Of a stretch of 64,000 nucleotides of DNA, positions 16,262 through 25,485 are shown piece after piece. Numbering within the stretch: position 1 is the stretch's first letter; every line of letters begins with the position of its first letter. A program made the position numbers and the translations under genes. Where the stretch lies: NCBI GenBank assembly GCA_016287245.1, contig JAEEWG010000008.1, positions 50,482 through 114,481 on the forward strand. The letters run 5' to 3'. Source of the stretch: Clostridia bacterium (lineage in GTDB: Bacteria > Bacillota > Clostridia > Saccharofermentanales > Saccharofermentanaceae). The notes below the pieces were generated by a model. The model ran no database searches and was not told the DNA's origin. It saw only the letters and a list, made by a program, of their open reading frames with translations.

Positions 16262-17772
16262 TTGCTCTCCTTGTTTCTATGGGTCTTGAGAGTATAGATG
16301 AATTTCGCGCCGCCGAGGTCATCACTGTTCTCTGCCCAGATCTTCTCACCATGCGCGGTAATGATCTCACGGCAGATATAAAGTCCCAGACCGAATCCGC
16401 TCTCAGTTCTCGACGGATCGACCTTATAGAAACTCTCGAATACACGGTCGAGTTTATCCTGCGGGATACCCGAGCCGGAATCCTCTACAGAGACATAGAC
16501 CTTATCTTCCTGCGGGTCATAACTTGTGGAGATCCCGATGATACCGTCATCCGGAGTAAACTTCACGGCATTGGTCAAAAGATTATAGAACACACGATAC
16601 AGAAGCTGGGACTCGCCAAATACCAGCATCTTCGATTCCGAGTTCTTCCCGAGGTCCACATTGACACTGATGTTCTTGCCGGAGATCAGGTTCTCCGCAT
16701 TCTGCACGGTGTCGTGGATCATCTCGTTGATGTCGAATTCTTCCATCTTCGACTCATCGACCTGGCTTAAGGACGACGCTTCCGTCATGGAAGTGATGAG
16801 TTCCTGGATCCTGGCGACCTGGGTCTGGATGATGTCCATGTACTTCGGATAACTCTCCGGCGGGATCGTCCCGTCAGAGATCGCGCTTAAAAAGCCCTTG
16901 ATGGACGTAAGCGGAGTTCTAAGATCATGCGCAATACTGGAGATGAAGACCTTTCTGTCGGCCTCCTGACGCTCCAGACGTTCGATCATGCTGTTGACGG
17001 TATTGACCATGTTCGTGATCTCATCCGTGAGCATGTATTTCAGCGTCGAATCCTTTCGAAGCTCAGGCACATCCACTCGAACGGACAGATCTCCCTTCGT
17101 GACGGAGGTCGCGGCATCCGACAGCGCACGCAGCGGGCGGATCAGGGATCTGGCCATCAGAGAGAAGAATAAAAGCGCCATCGAAAAAGACACCAGGATC
17201 GGAAGCAGAAGACCGTTGGACAGACGCCAGAAGACTTCCCTCTCCACGTTGATGGTGTTAAAAAGCACGATATTGAGATCTTCTTTCGAAGTGGCCACAG
17301 AAACAGATACGGATACACTTCGGGAATTGGCAAAGATACCGTTGGTGATGTCCGAAGTCATGGCCTCCCCTTTATGCAGGAAAAGCTCCAGTACCCTGTC
17401 ACTGCTTAAGAAAACATAATTATCCGCTTTCAGGATATCGCCGCGGATAAAAGCCGGAACAGACGTCGAATACTCGATACGTCCGTCTGAACGGACGAAC
17501 CATACCGAGCACTGCTCTGTTCTTGCAAACGAATTGATAAATGACTCGATCGCCGAATCAGAGACGGAAGGATCTGCTGCGAGAGAATCATAGGCCAGTG
17601 CCAGAGATTCCGCCTGCCGCTCGATCTTTTCTTTTCCATCGGAGATCAGCGAGATCGTGGTCTGACGATAGAACACCAGCGTCAGAACAAGGAACACGAG
17701 GATCGTACCGACCGCCAGTGAAAGCGTCGTACGGAACAGCACGGATTGAGATTTTTTATTCTTATCCTTCAT
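16258..17772 (-). CDS. Sensor histidine kinase (two-component system)
   Basis: A 504-residue membrane kinase. A first helix (about 13-36) and a second (about 187-207) flank a roughly 150-residue extracytoplasmic sensor region. HAMP follows (about 208-262), then HisKA with SSIAHDLRTPLTSIKG (phospho-acceptor His282), then HATPase_c with NLLTNAVKFTPDD (N box), VEDSGSGIPQDKLDRVFESF (G1/F) and GFGLGLYICREII (G2). It forms a pair with the response regulator 22 bp upstream. The overall build resembles PhoR/ResE/WalK-type kinases; the signal is not evident. Confidence 0.92.
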   Translation of the reverse strand: MKDKNKKSQSVLFRTTLSLAVGTILVFLVLTLVFYRQTTISLISDGKEKIERQAESLALAYDSLAADPSVSDSAIESFINSFARTEQCSVWFVRSDGRIEYSTSVPAFIRGDILKADNYVFLSSDRVLELFLHKGEAMTSDITNGIFANSRSVSVSVSVATSKEDLNIVLFNTINVEREVFWRLSNGLLLPILVSFSMALLFFSLMARSLIRPLRALSDAATSVTKGDLSVRVDVPELRKDSTLKYMLTDEITNMVNTVNSMIERLERQEADRKVFISSIAHDLRTPLTSIKGFLSAISDGTIPPESYPKYMDIIQTQVARIQELITSMTEASSLSQVDESKMEEFDINEMIHDTVQNAENLISGKNISVNVDLGKNSESKMLVFGESQLLYRVFYNLLTNAVKFTPDDGIIGISTSYDPQEDKVYVSVEDSGSGIPQDKLDRVFESFYKVDPSRTESGFGLGLYICREIITAHGEKIWAENSDDLGGAKFIYTLKTHRNKESK

Positions 17773-17794
17773 ATCTCACCCGAAATAGTATCAC

Positions 17795-18517
17795 TTACTC
17801 CTTATCGCTCGTTTCGAATTTATAACCGACGCCCCAAACCGTCTTGATCTGCCAGTTGGTCTTTACATCAGGTCTTTCCAGTTTCTCACGGATACGCTTG
17901 ACGTGCACATCGACCGTTCTTGACTCTCCGTAGAAATCATAGCCCCATACGTTCTCGAGGAGCTGCTCTCTCGTAAATACACGGTTCGGATGGGAAGCTA
18001 GGAAGAAAAGAAGTTCGAGTTCCTTCGGCGGAATGTCAATCTCTTTTCCTTCGACAGTGACCACATAACGGGCCATATCGACGGTGAATCCCTGATAGGA
18101 GATCACTTCACTGCTATCTTTCGATTCTTTTGTATCGGAAGAACCGGAATCGCGTCTTTCCGTTCGTCTTAAGACGGCCTTGACACGGGCCAGAAGTTCC
18201 TTCGGCTCGAACGGCTTCGGTACATAGTCATCAGCACCGAGTTCAAGACCTACGACCTTATCCAGGGTATCGGAGCGGGCCGTCAGCATGATGATCGGCA
18301 CATCCGATGTCTTTCTGATCTCACGGCAGATGTCATATCCGTCCTTACCGGGAAGCATCAGGTCGAGTACGACCAGGTCCGGCTGTGCGGTCTGAAAAGT
18401 CTCTAAAGCACGATCTCCGGTAAGGCAGCTCGTTACTGCGAATCCATCCTTATCGAAATAGAGTCGAAGCACTTCAACAATATTCGGATCGTCGTCTACA
18501 ACTAATACCTTCTTCAT
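17795..18517 (-). CDS. OmpR/PhoB-family response regulator
   Basis: A 240-residue DNA-binding regulator partnered with the adjacent kinase. The receiver domain has VLVVDDDPNIVEVL (acid pocket), phospho-acceptor Asp52 in VVLDLMLPGKDGYD, the conserved Thr in MLTARSD and Lys in YVPKPFEPKEL. A Ser/Asp-rich linker (about 122-135) is followed by the winged-helix domain with PPKELELLFFLASHPNRVFT and RTVDVHVKRIREKLE. It lies 20 bp after nrdR. Targets cannot be read from the sequence. Confidence 0.93.
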   Translation of the reverse strand: MKKVLVVDDDPNIVEVLRLYFDKDGFAVTSCLTGDRALETFQTAQPDLVVLDLMLPGKDGYDICREIRKTSDVPIIMLTARSDTLDKVVGLELGADDYVPKPFEPKELLARVKAVLRRTERRDSGSSDTKESKDSSEVISYQGFTVDMARYVVTVEGKEIDIPPKELELLFFLASHPNRVFTREQLLENVWGYDFYGESRTVDVHVKRIREKLERPDVKTNWQIKTVWGVGYKFETSDKE

Positions 18518-18537
18518 ATTACTTCCTCACTTCACCC

Positions 18538-18990
18538 TTACTTCTTCAGCATATCCTGAAGTTCCTCCATGAAGGAATTCACATCCTTGAACTGCCGATA
18601 CACCGAAGCAAATCGCACATAGGCGACTTCGTCGATCTCCTTCAGCTGCTGCATGACCATCTCGCCGATCTCATTGGTCGAGATCTCTCTCTTCGCCGAG
18701 TTCTGGATCTGGTTCTCCACGTAAGTTACGATGGATTCCACCTGATCGCTCGAGACCGGTCTTTTCTCACAGGCCTTCATGAGGCCTCCGAGCAGTTTTT
18801 CCTGACTGTACGCTTCACGTGTACCGTCCTTCTTCACCACGAGGAGAGGAAGGAGCTCGACCTTCTCATAGGTCGTAAAGCGAGACGAGCAGGATAAACA
18901 TTCACGCCTGCGGCGGATGGCAGAACCATCCTCCGCAGGCCGCGAATCAATTACCTTATCTTCCATATGTCCACAAAAAGGGCACTTCAT
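18538..18990 (-). CDS. nrdR: Transcriptional repressor NrdR
   Basis: NrdR represses ribonucleotide reductase genes in response to ATP/dATP. The 150-residue protein has the N-terminal zinc ribbon [16 protein letters not shown] with the second CxxC in [13 protein letters not shown], then an ATP-cone with [20 protein letters not shown] and [15 protein letters not shown]. It lies 6 bp after ftsZ and is co-transcribed in the division-repair run. No NrdR box or nrd gene is in the window. Confidence 0.96.
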   Translation of the reverse strand: MKCPFCGHMEDKVIDSRPAEDGSAIRRRRECLSCSSRFTTYEKVELLPLLVVKKDGTREAYSQEKLLGGLMKACEKRPVSSDQVESIVTYVENQIQNSAKREISTNEIGEMVMQQLKEIDEVAYVRFASVYRQFKDVNSFMEELQDMLKK

Positions 18991-18996
18991 AAAACG

Positions 18997-20499
18997 TCAC
19001 TCATCCAGATTATCGTTATCGGTCATGAACCAAGGAAGAAGTCTCTTCTTATCCTTAGCCGGAGCCGGAGCTTCAACTGTCTTCGGAGCGGATACAGGAG
19101 CCTGTGTTCTCGGAGCCGCCGAAGGAACTACGTTCGGCTGAGGTCTTCCGCCAGCCTGCATCGGCTGGGATACCGGAGCCTGCGGAGCCGGTGTCGGAGC
19201 ATAGGCCGGCTGCGGACGGGAAACCGGAGCAACCGGTGCTACAGGAGCTACAGGAGTTACCGGAGCGGACTTGCTCGGAGAATAAACTTTGGCGTCATCG
19301 TTTCTAGATCCGCCGACCGGTTCCGGATCACCGAAGAGGAATTCCGGAACTTCCTTCGTTGCAGGAGCTGCCGGAGCAACCGGAGCCGGTGCGGAAGGCT
19401 TTTCAAAAGCGGAAGAACCGATAGGAGAAACCGGACGTGTTGTCGATGCGGAAGGAGTTGTGCTTCCGATGATCGTCGGGTTCTGCTTCGAGATGATGGA
19501 GGTTGCCGGGCGGAAAGCCGCGGAAGCATTCTCCGTATTATCGAAACCGGAAGCGATCACGGTGATCATGATCTCGTCTTCCAGAGTCGGGTCTGTAACT
19601 GCACCAACGATGATGTCTGCATCGCCGGCAACGGCATCACGAACAACAGAAGCAGCGACATCGATTTCGTGGAGCTTCATGTTGCGGGAACCGGTGAAGT
19701 TGATGATAACGCCTCTTGCGCCTTCGATCGTCGTATCGAGGAGCGGGCTGTTGATAGCCTGCTTAACGGCTGCGGCTGCTCTGCCCTCACCGGAAGCACG
19801 ACCGATACCCATGTGGCAGATACCGGCATTCGTCATGATACGGCGAACGTCTGCCAGGTCGAGGTTGATGAGACCAGGGATCGCGACGAGGTCGGAGATA
19901 CCGGCAACACCAAACTTCAGTACCTGATCGGCCATGTTGAAAGCATCATCGATCGATGTATCTTCATCAGTAATATCGAGGAGCTTATCATTTGCAACTA
20001 CGATCAGGGAGTCTACATATTTCTCGATCTCGCGGATACCGCGCTCAGCGTTCATAGCACGACGCGGACCTTCGAAACGGAACGGACGGGTCACAACAGC
20101 GACTGTCAGGATGCCGAGTTCTCTTGCGATCTGGGCAACTACCGGAGCAGCACCTGTACCGGTACCGCCACCCATACCGGCGGTGATGAACAGCATATCT
20201 GTTCCGCGGATCGCCTGTGCGATCTCATCTTTACTTTCTTCAGCTGCTTTTTCGCCAACCGTCGGATCAGCACCGCATCCGAGACCTCTGGTGATCTTCT
20301 CACCGATCTGGATAGTGATCTGTGCCTTAGAACGGGCCAGTGCCTGATGATCCGTGTTGATCGAGATAAAATCGATGCCCTGTACAGAACTTTCGATCAT
20401 GCGGTCGACCGCATTACATCCGCCGCCACCAACACCGATTACTTTGATCGCTGCAAATGGTTCGTCGTCCATAGAATATCCGAGCTTAAAATCTGACAT
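18997..20499 (-). CDS. ftsZ: Cell division protein FtsZ with a long Pro/Ala-rich linker
   Basis: The tubulin-like GTPase that forms the Z ring. From the ATG at 20499 (after GGAGGA, 9-base spacing) it has 500 residues. The GTPase core (about 1-330) shows [16 protein letters not shown], the tubulin signature [20 protein letters not shown] and the synergy-loop region [16 protein letters not shown] sequence. About 150 residues of Pro/Ala/Val-rich linker follow, far longer than the usual 30-60, then a terminal [17 protein letters not shown] where the FtsA/SepF-binding tail normally lies. A TTG two codons upstream is an alternative start. It heads the run to nrdR. Confidence 0.97.
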   Translation of the reverse strand: MSDFKLGYSMDDEPFAAIKVIGVGGGGCNAVDRMIESSVQGIDFISINTDHQALARSKAQITIQIGEKITRGLGCGADPTVGEKAAEESKDEIAQAIRGTDMLFITAGMGGGTGTGAAPVVAQIARELGILTVAVVTRPFRFEGPRRAMNAERGIREIEKYVDSLIVVANDKLLDITDEDTSIDDAFNMADQVLKFGVAGISDLVAIPGLINLDLADVRRIMTNAGICHMGIGRASGEGRAAAAVKQAINSPLLDTTIEGARGVIINFTGSRNMKLHEIDVAASVVRDAVAGDADIIVGAVTDPTLEDEIMITVIASGFDNTENASAAFRPATSIISKQNPTIIGSTTPSASTTRPVSPIGSSAFEKPSAPAPVAPAAPATKEVPEFLFGDPEPVGGSRNDDAKVYSPSKSAPVTPVAPVAPVAPVSRPQPAYAPTPAPQAPVSQPMQAGGRPQPNVVPSAAPRTQAPVSAPKTVEAPAPAKDKKRLLPWFMTDNDNLDE

Positions 20500-20565
20500 A
20501 GTCAACTATCCTCCGTCTCGCCTAATTATATACTTATTCATTATGAGCTTCTTAGCTATCTTTTA

Positions 20566-20594
20566 CAATTCTACACTAAATGTTGGGGTCAAGC
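20566..20594 (-). promoter_or_regulatory. Possible ftsZ promoter
   Basis: The 196-bp gap between ftsQ and ftsZ reads, on the minus strand, TTGCTT, 17 bp and TAGAAT, with an overlapping TTGACC. It fits a separate ftsZ transcript but neither box is consensus. Confidence 0.35.
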
Positions 20595-20695
20595 AATAGA
20601 GGTCAAATGCCGACAGAAAAAGCGTTACAGTATGATTACCATAGTCTTTCCGCAAGGTTAGACGGATGTTTCCAAACCCAAAATATAGTAGTACG

Positions 20696-21637
20696 TCAAC
20701 GAAGGATATATTCTCTTCCGGTCATGTCCAGAACAGACCCTTCTTTGTCCTCAAAATAGCCAGTCGTGATGGCATACCGAAGCCAGGCCATCTGGTCGGA
20801 AATGGTGTTTAAGGTACCGATCTTTACTGTAATAGTATGAGTGACACCCGGGATCTCAAGATCGATGAATGTAGTCATGTTTTCGCAATACCGCACGCAG
20901 ATCACATGCGTCAGGAAATCGAAGCTGTCTTCAGACTCGGCGGCATCGGCGTCTGCGCCCAGGATCGCTCCCAGGATAGTGATGCAGATGTCATAGCCTT
21001 CAGATGACGTAAGATCAAGCTTTTTGCCGATCTGTGCAGATCTTATGGGCAGGCCGCGGATCTCCGGGATCCCCGACGGGACTTCTCCGTTTAAGATCTC
21101 CAGGACCACGGAATCCTCGGCAATTACGGCATATCCGTCAGGAATTGCGACGTAAGCTACTTTTCTTCGTTCTGTAATCTCAATGTAAACTTCTCCCGGG
21201 TATTTCGGGTAAACATTCGCATCCGCGATATAAGGATCGGATGAAATGATGCGGTCCCTGACCTTTCCGTAGTTCAGTTTCAGATAATCGGAAAGCGATC
21301 CGCCCACATGGGCATAAAGATGTTCCCCCGTGCGGATATCCGCCATCTGGAGTATCTGATCTGTCGAGAAACGCCTGTTGCCGCTGATATGGATGCTCTG
21401 GATACGGAAACTGCCGTGAAGGAAAAAGATGATGCCGAGGATACAGATCAGAAGGAGCAGGACGATGCTGATCCAGGCCTTTACGGATAGGCTCTGGATC
21501 TTTTCGGAAAAGATCAGAAGTGGCGACTTTCCGCCCTCCTCCCGGACCTTCTCTTCCTCAAGGTCTTCAAGATCCTCGAGGTCCTCCCTTTCATCGATCT
21601 CTTCGGCGATCGGTTTTTTCTCTTCTTTATCGGACAA
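20696..21637 (-). CDS. ftsQ: Cell division protein FtsQ/DivIB
   Basis: A bitopic divisome protein of 313 residues. A cytoplasmic N-terminus rich in Glu/Asp (EEIDEREDLEDLEDLEEEK) precedes a single membrane helix (about 54-74) and the extracellular POTRA domain opening FRIQSIHISGNRRFSTDQIL, followed by the beta domain. It scaffolds FtsL/FtsB-type partners at the septum. It overlaps murG by 11 bp and is the last gene of the mraZ-led cluster. The expected ftsA between it and ftsZ is absent. Confidence 0.88.
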   Translation of the reverse strand: MSDKEEKKPIAEEIDEREDLEDLEDLEEEKVREEGGKSPLLIFSEKIQSLSVKAWISIVLLLLICILGIIFFLHGSFRIQSIHISGNRRFSTDQILQMADIRTGEHLYAHVGGSLSDYLKLNYGKVRDRIISSDPYIADANVYPKYPGEVYIEITERRKVAYVAIPDGYAVIAEDSVVLEILNGEVPSGIPEIRGLPIRSAQIGKKLDLTSSEGYDICITILGAILGADADAAESEDSFDFLTHVICVRYCENMTTFIDLEIPGVTHTITVKIGTLNTISDQMAWLRYAITTGYFEDKEGSVLDMTGREYILR

Positions 21638-22712
21638 GTGCTTTTACCTCATCGCAGATACGGGACGCGGCGTCGTATATCGCCAGTTTCCGGCTGTTTT
21701 CCCGCATGGTCTTCATTCTCTCCGGATCGGAAAGAAGTTCCGTGACGATGCCCGGCAGCTTCTCCACGGCCTGGTCGTCCGGGAGGAGTATTCCCGCATG
21801 GGCATCTTCAAATGTCTTCGCGTTATAGGTCTGGTGATCCTGCGCCGCATACGGATACGGGATCAGGACAGACGGTGCACCGACAGCCTGCACTTCCGCA
21901 CAGGTGATGGCGCCGGCTCTTCCGACGAAAAGGTCGCAGGCCGAAAGATAAACTTCCGGGTCCTTGATGTACTCGAACACCTCGATGGACTTCGGCCAGT
22001 CCTTCGCCTGCTCCATCACTTCCTTATAGCGCTGTTTTCCGACGCTCAAGATGATCTTCACGTTCGTATCCGTTATGGCCTTCGCAAGTTCGACGATCGC
22101 GTCGTTTACCGTCCTCGCGCCGAGGCTTCCGCCCATGGCGAGGATCAGGGTATCTTTATCGGAAAGGCCGAGTTTTTCACGGCAGGCACTTCTTTCCACT
22201 TCGGAAAAGACCCGTCGTATGGGGTTTCCGGTAAAGACGATCTTCGCCTTCTTATGAAAATAATGCTCGATCCCCGGAAAACTCGTGCACACGGTCCCCG
22301 CATAACGGGACATCATGCGGTTGGATCTTCCCGGGAACGCGTTCTGCTCATGAAGAAGGATCGGTACTTTTTCCTTATGAGCGGCAGCGATCAGAGGGCT
22401 GCAGACGAATCCGCCCGTGCCGATAACGACGTCCGGCTTCTGCTCGCGGATGAGCTTTCGGCACATTTTTCTGCCCGCGAGGAATTCTTTTACCGCTTTA
22501 AACGTCTTTTTCGAGATCTTCATCGGAAGCTGGGAAGCGCGGATCACCTCAAAAGGATAGCCCATGGAAGGAATGATCTGCGACTCTAAGCCCTTTTCTG
22601 TACCGCAGAAAAGGATGCCGGTCTCGTTATCCTGCTTTTTCAGTTCATCGGCGATGGCTACAGCCGGATGGATATGTCCGCTCGTGCCGCCGCCGGCGAG
22701 AAATACTTTCAT
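21627..22712 (-). CDS. murG: UDP-GlcNAc:lipid I N-acetylglucosaminyltransferase
   Basis: MurG adds GlcNAc to lipid I at the inner membrane face, giving lipid II. The 361-residue GT-B enzyme starts MKVFLAGGGTSGHIHPAVAI (GGTGGH loop). It has VIGTGGFVCSPLIAAAH, LLHEQNAFPGRSNR, LAMGGSLGARTVNDAIVELA and the UDP-GlcNAc site LFVGRAGAITCAEVQAVGAP. It is 2 bp after ftsW and overlaps ftsQ. Confidence 0.97.
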   Translation of the reverse strand: MKVFLAGGGTSGHIHPAVAIADELKKQDNETGILFCGTEKGLESQIIPSMGYPFEVIRASQLPMKISKKTFKAVKEFLAGRKMCRKLIREQKPDVVIGTGGFVCSPLIAAAHKEKVPILLHEQNAFPGRSNRMMSRYAGTVCTSFPGIEHYFHKKAKIVFTGNPIRRVFSEVERSACREKLGLSDKDTLILAMGGSLGARTVNDAIVELAKAITDTNVKIILSVGKQRYKEVMEQAKDWPKSIEVFEYIKDPEVYLSACDLFVGRAGAITCAEVQAVGAPSVLIPYPYAAQDHQTYNAKTFEDAHAGILLPDDQAVEKLPGIVTELLSDPERMKTMRENSRKLAIYDAASRICDEVKALVR

Positions 22713-22714
22713 AA

Positions 22715-24025
22715 TTACACCACCAGTTTTATCGTTTTTCTCTTTCGGCCGGTCTTACTTACCGAAAGGATCATTCCTACTGAGATCATAAAGAAGAAAT
22801 TGGCCGTTCCGCCGAAACTGAAGAACGGAAGCGTGATTCCGGTCGGAGGGATCGCGCCGATGGCAACGCCGATATTGAGGAATGCCTGCAGCGTCAGAAG
22901 CGTCGTATACCCTGCCGTAAGCACTCGCGTGAAAAGACTGTCGGCCTGCCACGAGACGATAAATCCCGCTATGGCGAAAAGCCAGAAAAGCAGCATGACC
23001 ACCAGTCCGCCGACGAACCCCAGTTCCTCGCAGATGATGGAATATACATAGTCGTTATGCGCCTCCGGAAGATACATGTACTTCTGGCGGCTGTTTCCAA
23101 AGCCGACACCGGTCATGCCGCCGGAACCGATAGCAATGATGGACTGCTCACTCTGGTAGGTCTCATCATCATCCGCCTTCTTCTCTTCTTCCTCTTCGGC
23201 ATTCATGGTCGCGAAGATATTCAGTCGCGTAACCACGTGTGCGAAGTTCTGCTCGAGTTTCTTCTTTTCCTTCAGAGGCATCGAAAGATACACGATACCG
23301 CCGGCCAAAATAGAGATCACGAGAAGGATCGCACCGCCGCGGATCCAGGAACTTATGGAAATACCGCAGCACAGGAAGCAGACAAGCGAGATCGCGCTTA
23401 AGATCAAGAAGCACGACATGTGGGGCTGCAGGACAACGATCAGCAGGCAGAACAGTACGAGAGCACCCGGAAGCGTGATATCCAGGATCGCATCAAGGAT
23501 CGCCTGGGAGCTTTGCTTATTCACTTTTAGGCGGCCTTTTTTTCTCATTCGCTGGATGAAAGAACGGTATCCGGCGATGAAGAATACGATCGCCACCTTG
23601 ATGAACTCCGACGGCTGGAATGAAAAGCCGCCGATCAGGATCCATCTTCTGGAACCGTTGATGACCGAGCCCATGATCCTCGTAAGTACGGCCATTGCGA
23701 CCGCCAAGATATACATGGCTACGAAAAACGGCCATTTATCGAATTTCTTGATCGGAACGAAAGTGATCACGGCCGCCGCGATGAATCCGAGGATCAGAAA
23801 CCGTCCCTGACGGATAACGTAATAAAGCGAATTACCCTGCGACGTATAGGCTTTCGGCATACTGGCCGAAAAGAGCATGACCGTACCAAACGCCATCATA
23901 AAGATCACGATGATGACGATAAACAGGTTTACGCGAAGCGGCGCATATACGTCGAGCGACTGGATTTTTCCGTCTTCCCGGTAAGCAATGTTCTCCGAGA
24001 CAAGATGTTTCATCTTCCGTTTCAT
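22715..24025 (-). CDS. ftsW: SEDS peptidoglycan polymerase FtsW
   Basis: A septal glycan polymerase of the SEDS family, 436 residues with about ten membrane helices. Signatures include GSRRWILIGGFSFQPSEFIK, GFGNSRQKYMYLPEAHNDYV (the conserved periplasmic loop) and GITLPFFSFGGTANFFFMIS. The long extracellular loop has a charged EEEEEKKADDDE segment. Its ATG overlaps the murF stop. In most Bacillota mraY and murD precede it here, but neither is present. Confidence 0.93.
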   Translation of the reverse strand: MKRKMKHLVSENIAYREDGKIQSLDVYAPLRVNLFIVIIVIFMMAFGTVMLFSASMPKAYTSQGNSLYYVIRQGRFLILGFIAAAVITFVPIKKFDKWPFFVAMYILAVAMAVLTRIMGSVINGSRRWILIGGFSFQPSEFIKVAIVFFIAGYRSFIQRMRKKGRLKVNKQSSQAILDAILDITLPGALVLFCLLIVVLQPHMSCFLILSAISLVCFLCCGISISSWIRGGAILLVISILAGGIVYLSMPLKEKKKLEQNFAHVVTRLNIFATMNAEEEEEKKADDDETYQSEQSIIAIGSGGMTGVGFGNSRQKYMYLPEAHNDYVYSIICEELGFVGGLVVMLLFWLFAIAGFIVSWQADSLFTRVLTAGYTTLLTLQAFLNIGVAIGAIPPTGITLPFFSFGGTANFFFMISVGMILSVSKTGRKRKTIKLVV

Positions 24026-25479
24026 GATTCAATTCCTCTTCGAACTATTGAACCATATGTGTCGAGAATTGTATACATCTCGAATGCGTGGGAAGCCTTG
24101 AGAAGGACGTAATCACCGTCCTTTACGAGGTTTAGAAGTTTTTCGGTCATCTGATCCTTATCGGAGAATCGATAAACCGGAAGATCTGAAGAGATGGACC
24201 GTACGCCCGCTTCCACATCCTCCTGGAAATCTCCCATGACGAGGATACCGTCAAGGCCGATATTGGCGGCTTCTTTTCCGATCTCAAAATGCTTCTGCTT
24301 CGAAACATCCCCGAGCTCGAGCATATCCGAGATACATGCGTAGGCTTTCGTTTCACCGGCCAGACGTCTTACCGAGGCAAAAGCCCCTGTCATGGACTCC
24401 GGACCTGCGTTATAGGCATCGTCCAGGAAATACACGCCTTCGATATTCACAAGTCTTTCTCTGTGGCCGACCTGAACAAAAGCGGAAACGCCTTCTTCGA
24501 GGCGGTCCGGAGCGATACCGAAATACAGGCCGCACAGCACACCCACCAGTGCATTTCCGATATGGTGTATGCCGACCGTCTTGATTTTCAGTTCCAGATC
24601 AGTAAGTGACGAAAAACCGGCTTTGGCATTACAGCAGATCCGCTCCCCTTCGATGAAGATCGGACCGGAGACCGCCACGCCATCGTATTCCACTTCGGAA
24701 GGAAGCGGTTCCTGTGTCGTATAGGCGATCTTCACATCGCTACGGATCATGCCGCTTCTGACAGCTTCCCTGAGCATCTCATCCTTATACGGGATGATCA
24801 GAAGTCCGTTTTCCCTCAATCCCTCGAGGATCTCGAGCTTGGCATTCCGGATCTCTTCTCTGGAGCCCAGTCTCTCGATATGGGCGACACCGATATTCGT
24901 GATCACAGCCACATCCGGATGGGCGATATGTGTAAGCTCCGAGATCTCACCCCGGAGGCGCATGCCCATCTCGAGTACGATCACATCCGTATCCTCCGGA
25001 GCATTTAAGATCGTCAGCGAAAGGCCGATCTCGTTGTTGTTATTATTCTTCGTCGCATAGACCTTGCAGCCGCGGGAAAGCGCGCTGGCAGTCATCTCAC
25101 GTGTAGAGGTCTTTCCATAGCTTCCCGTGATGCCAATGACCTTGAAATTCATGCGGAGCCTGTACCACTCCGCGATCTTTTCAAGAGCGATCTTCGTATC
25201 GGAAACGAGTACGACCGGGATATCCTTCGGCGCATGTTCCATGGTAGAAAGCACAAGTGCGCGCGCACCGTCCTTCTGTGCCGCCACGGCATACTTATTC
25301 CCGTCGAAATTCTCACCGATCAGCGCCAGGAAGAGATTTCCCTCCTCGATCGTCCTCGTGTCGGTGGAGATCCCGTCGATCATGAATGTTTCCGGCGTCA
25401 GACCTTCATTTCCGGAAGGAAACTGCAAAAGCTCGCCGCCGGTGACATCGAGTATTTCTTTTAAAGTAAACTTCGCCAT
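24022..25479 (-). CDS. murF: UDP-MurNAc-tripeptide:D-Ala-D-Ala ligase
   Basis: MurF adds D-Ala-D-Ala to the UDP-MurNAc-tripeptide in the cytoplasm. The 485-residue Mur ligase has an N-terminal domain with DGISTDTRTIEEGNLFLALI, the P-loop GITGSYGKTSTREMTASAL (GxxGK[ST]), ATKNNNNNEIGLSLTIL and VLEMGMRLRGEISELTHIAH, and the C-terminal FLDDAYNAGPESM. It follows murE by 6 bp and overlaps ftsW by 4 bp. Confidence 0.96.
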   Translation of the reverse strand: MAKFTLKEILDVTGGELLQFPSGNEGLTPETFMIDGISTDTRTIEEGNLFLALIGENFDGNKYAVAAQKDGARALVLSTMEHAPKDIPVVLVSDTKIALEKIAEWYRLRMNFKVIGITGSYGKTSTREMTASALSRGCKVYATKNNNNNEIGLSLTILNAPEDTDVIVLEMGMRLRGEISELTHIAHPDVAVITNIGVAHIERLGSREEIRNAKLEILEGLRENGLLIIPYKDEMLREAVRSGMIRSDVKIAYTTQEPLPSEVEYDGVAVSGPIFIEGERICCNAKAGFSSLTDLELKIKTVGIHHIGNALVGVLCGLYFGIAPDRLEEGVSAFVQVGHRERLVNIEGVYFLDDAYNAGPESMTGAFASVRRLAGETKAYACISDMLELGDVSKQKHFEIGKEAANIGLDGILVMGDFQEDVEAGVRSISSDLPVYRFSDKDQMTEKLLNLVKDGDYVLLKASHAFEMYTILDTYGSIVRRGIES

Positions 25480-25485
25480 TGATGT

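Noticed and set aside
18967..20496. Long plus-strand open frame opposite ftsZ
   Set aside because: It is the antisense shadow of ftsZ, gives a Arg/Ser/Cys-rich translation without family motifs, and has no ribosome site.
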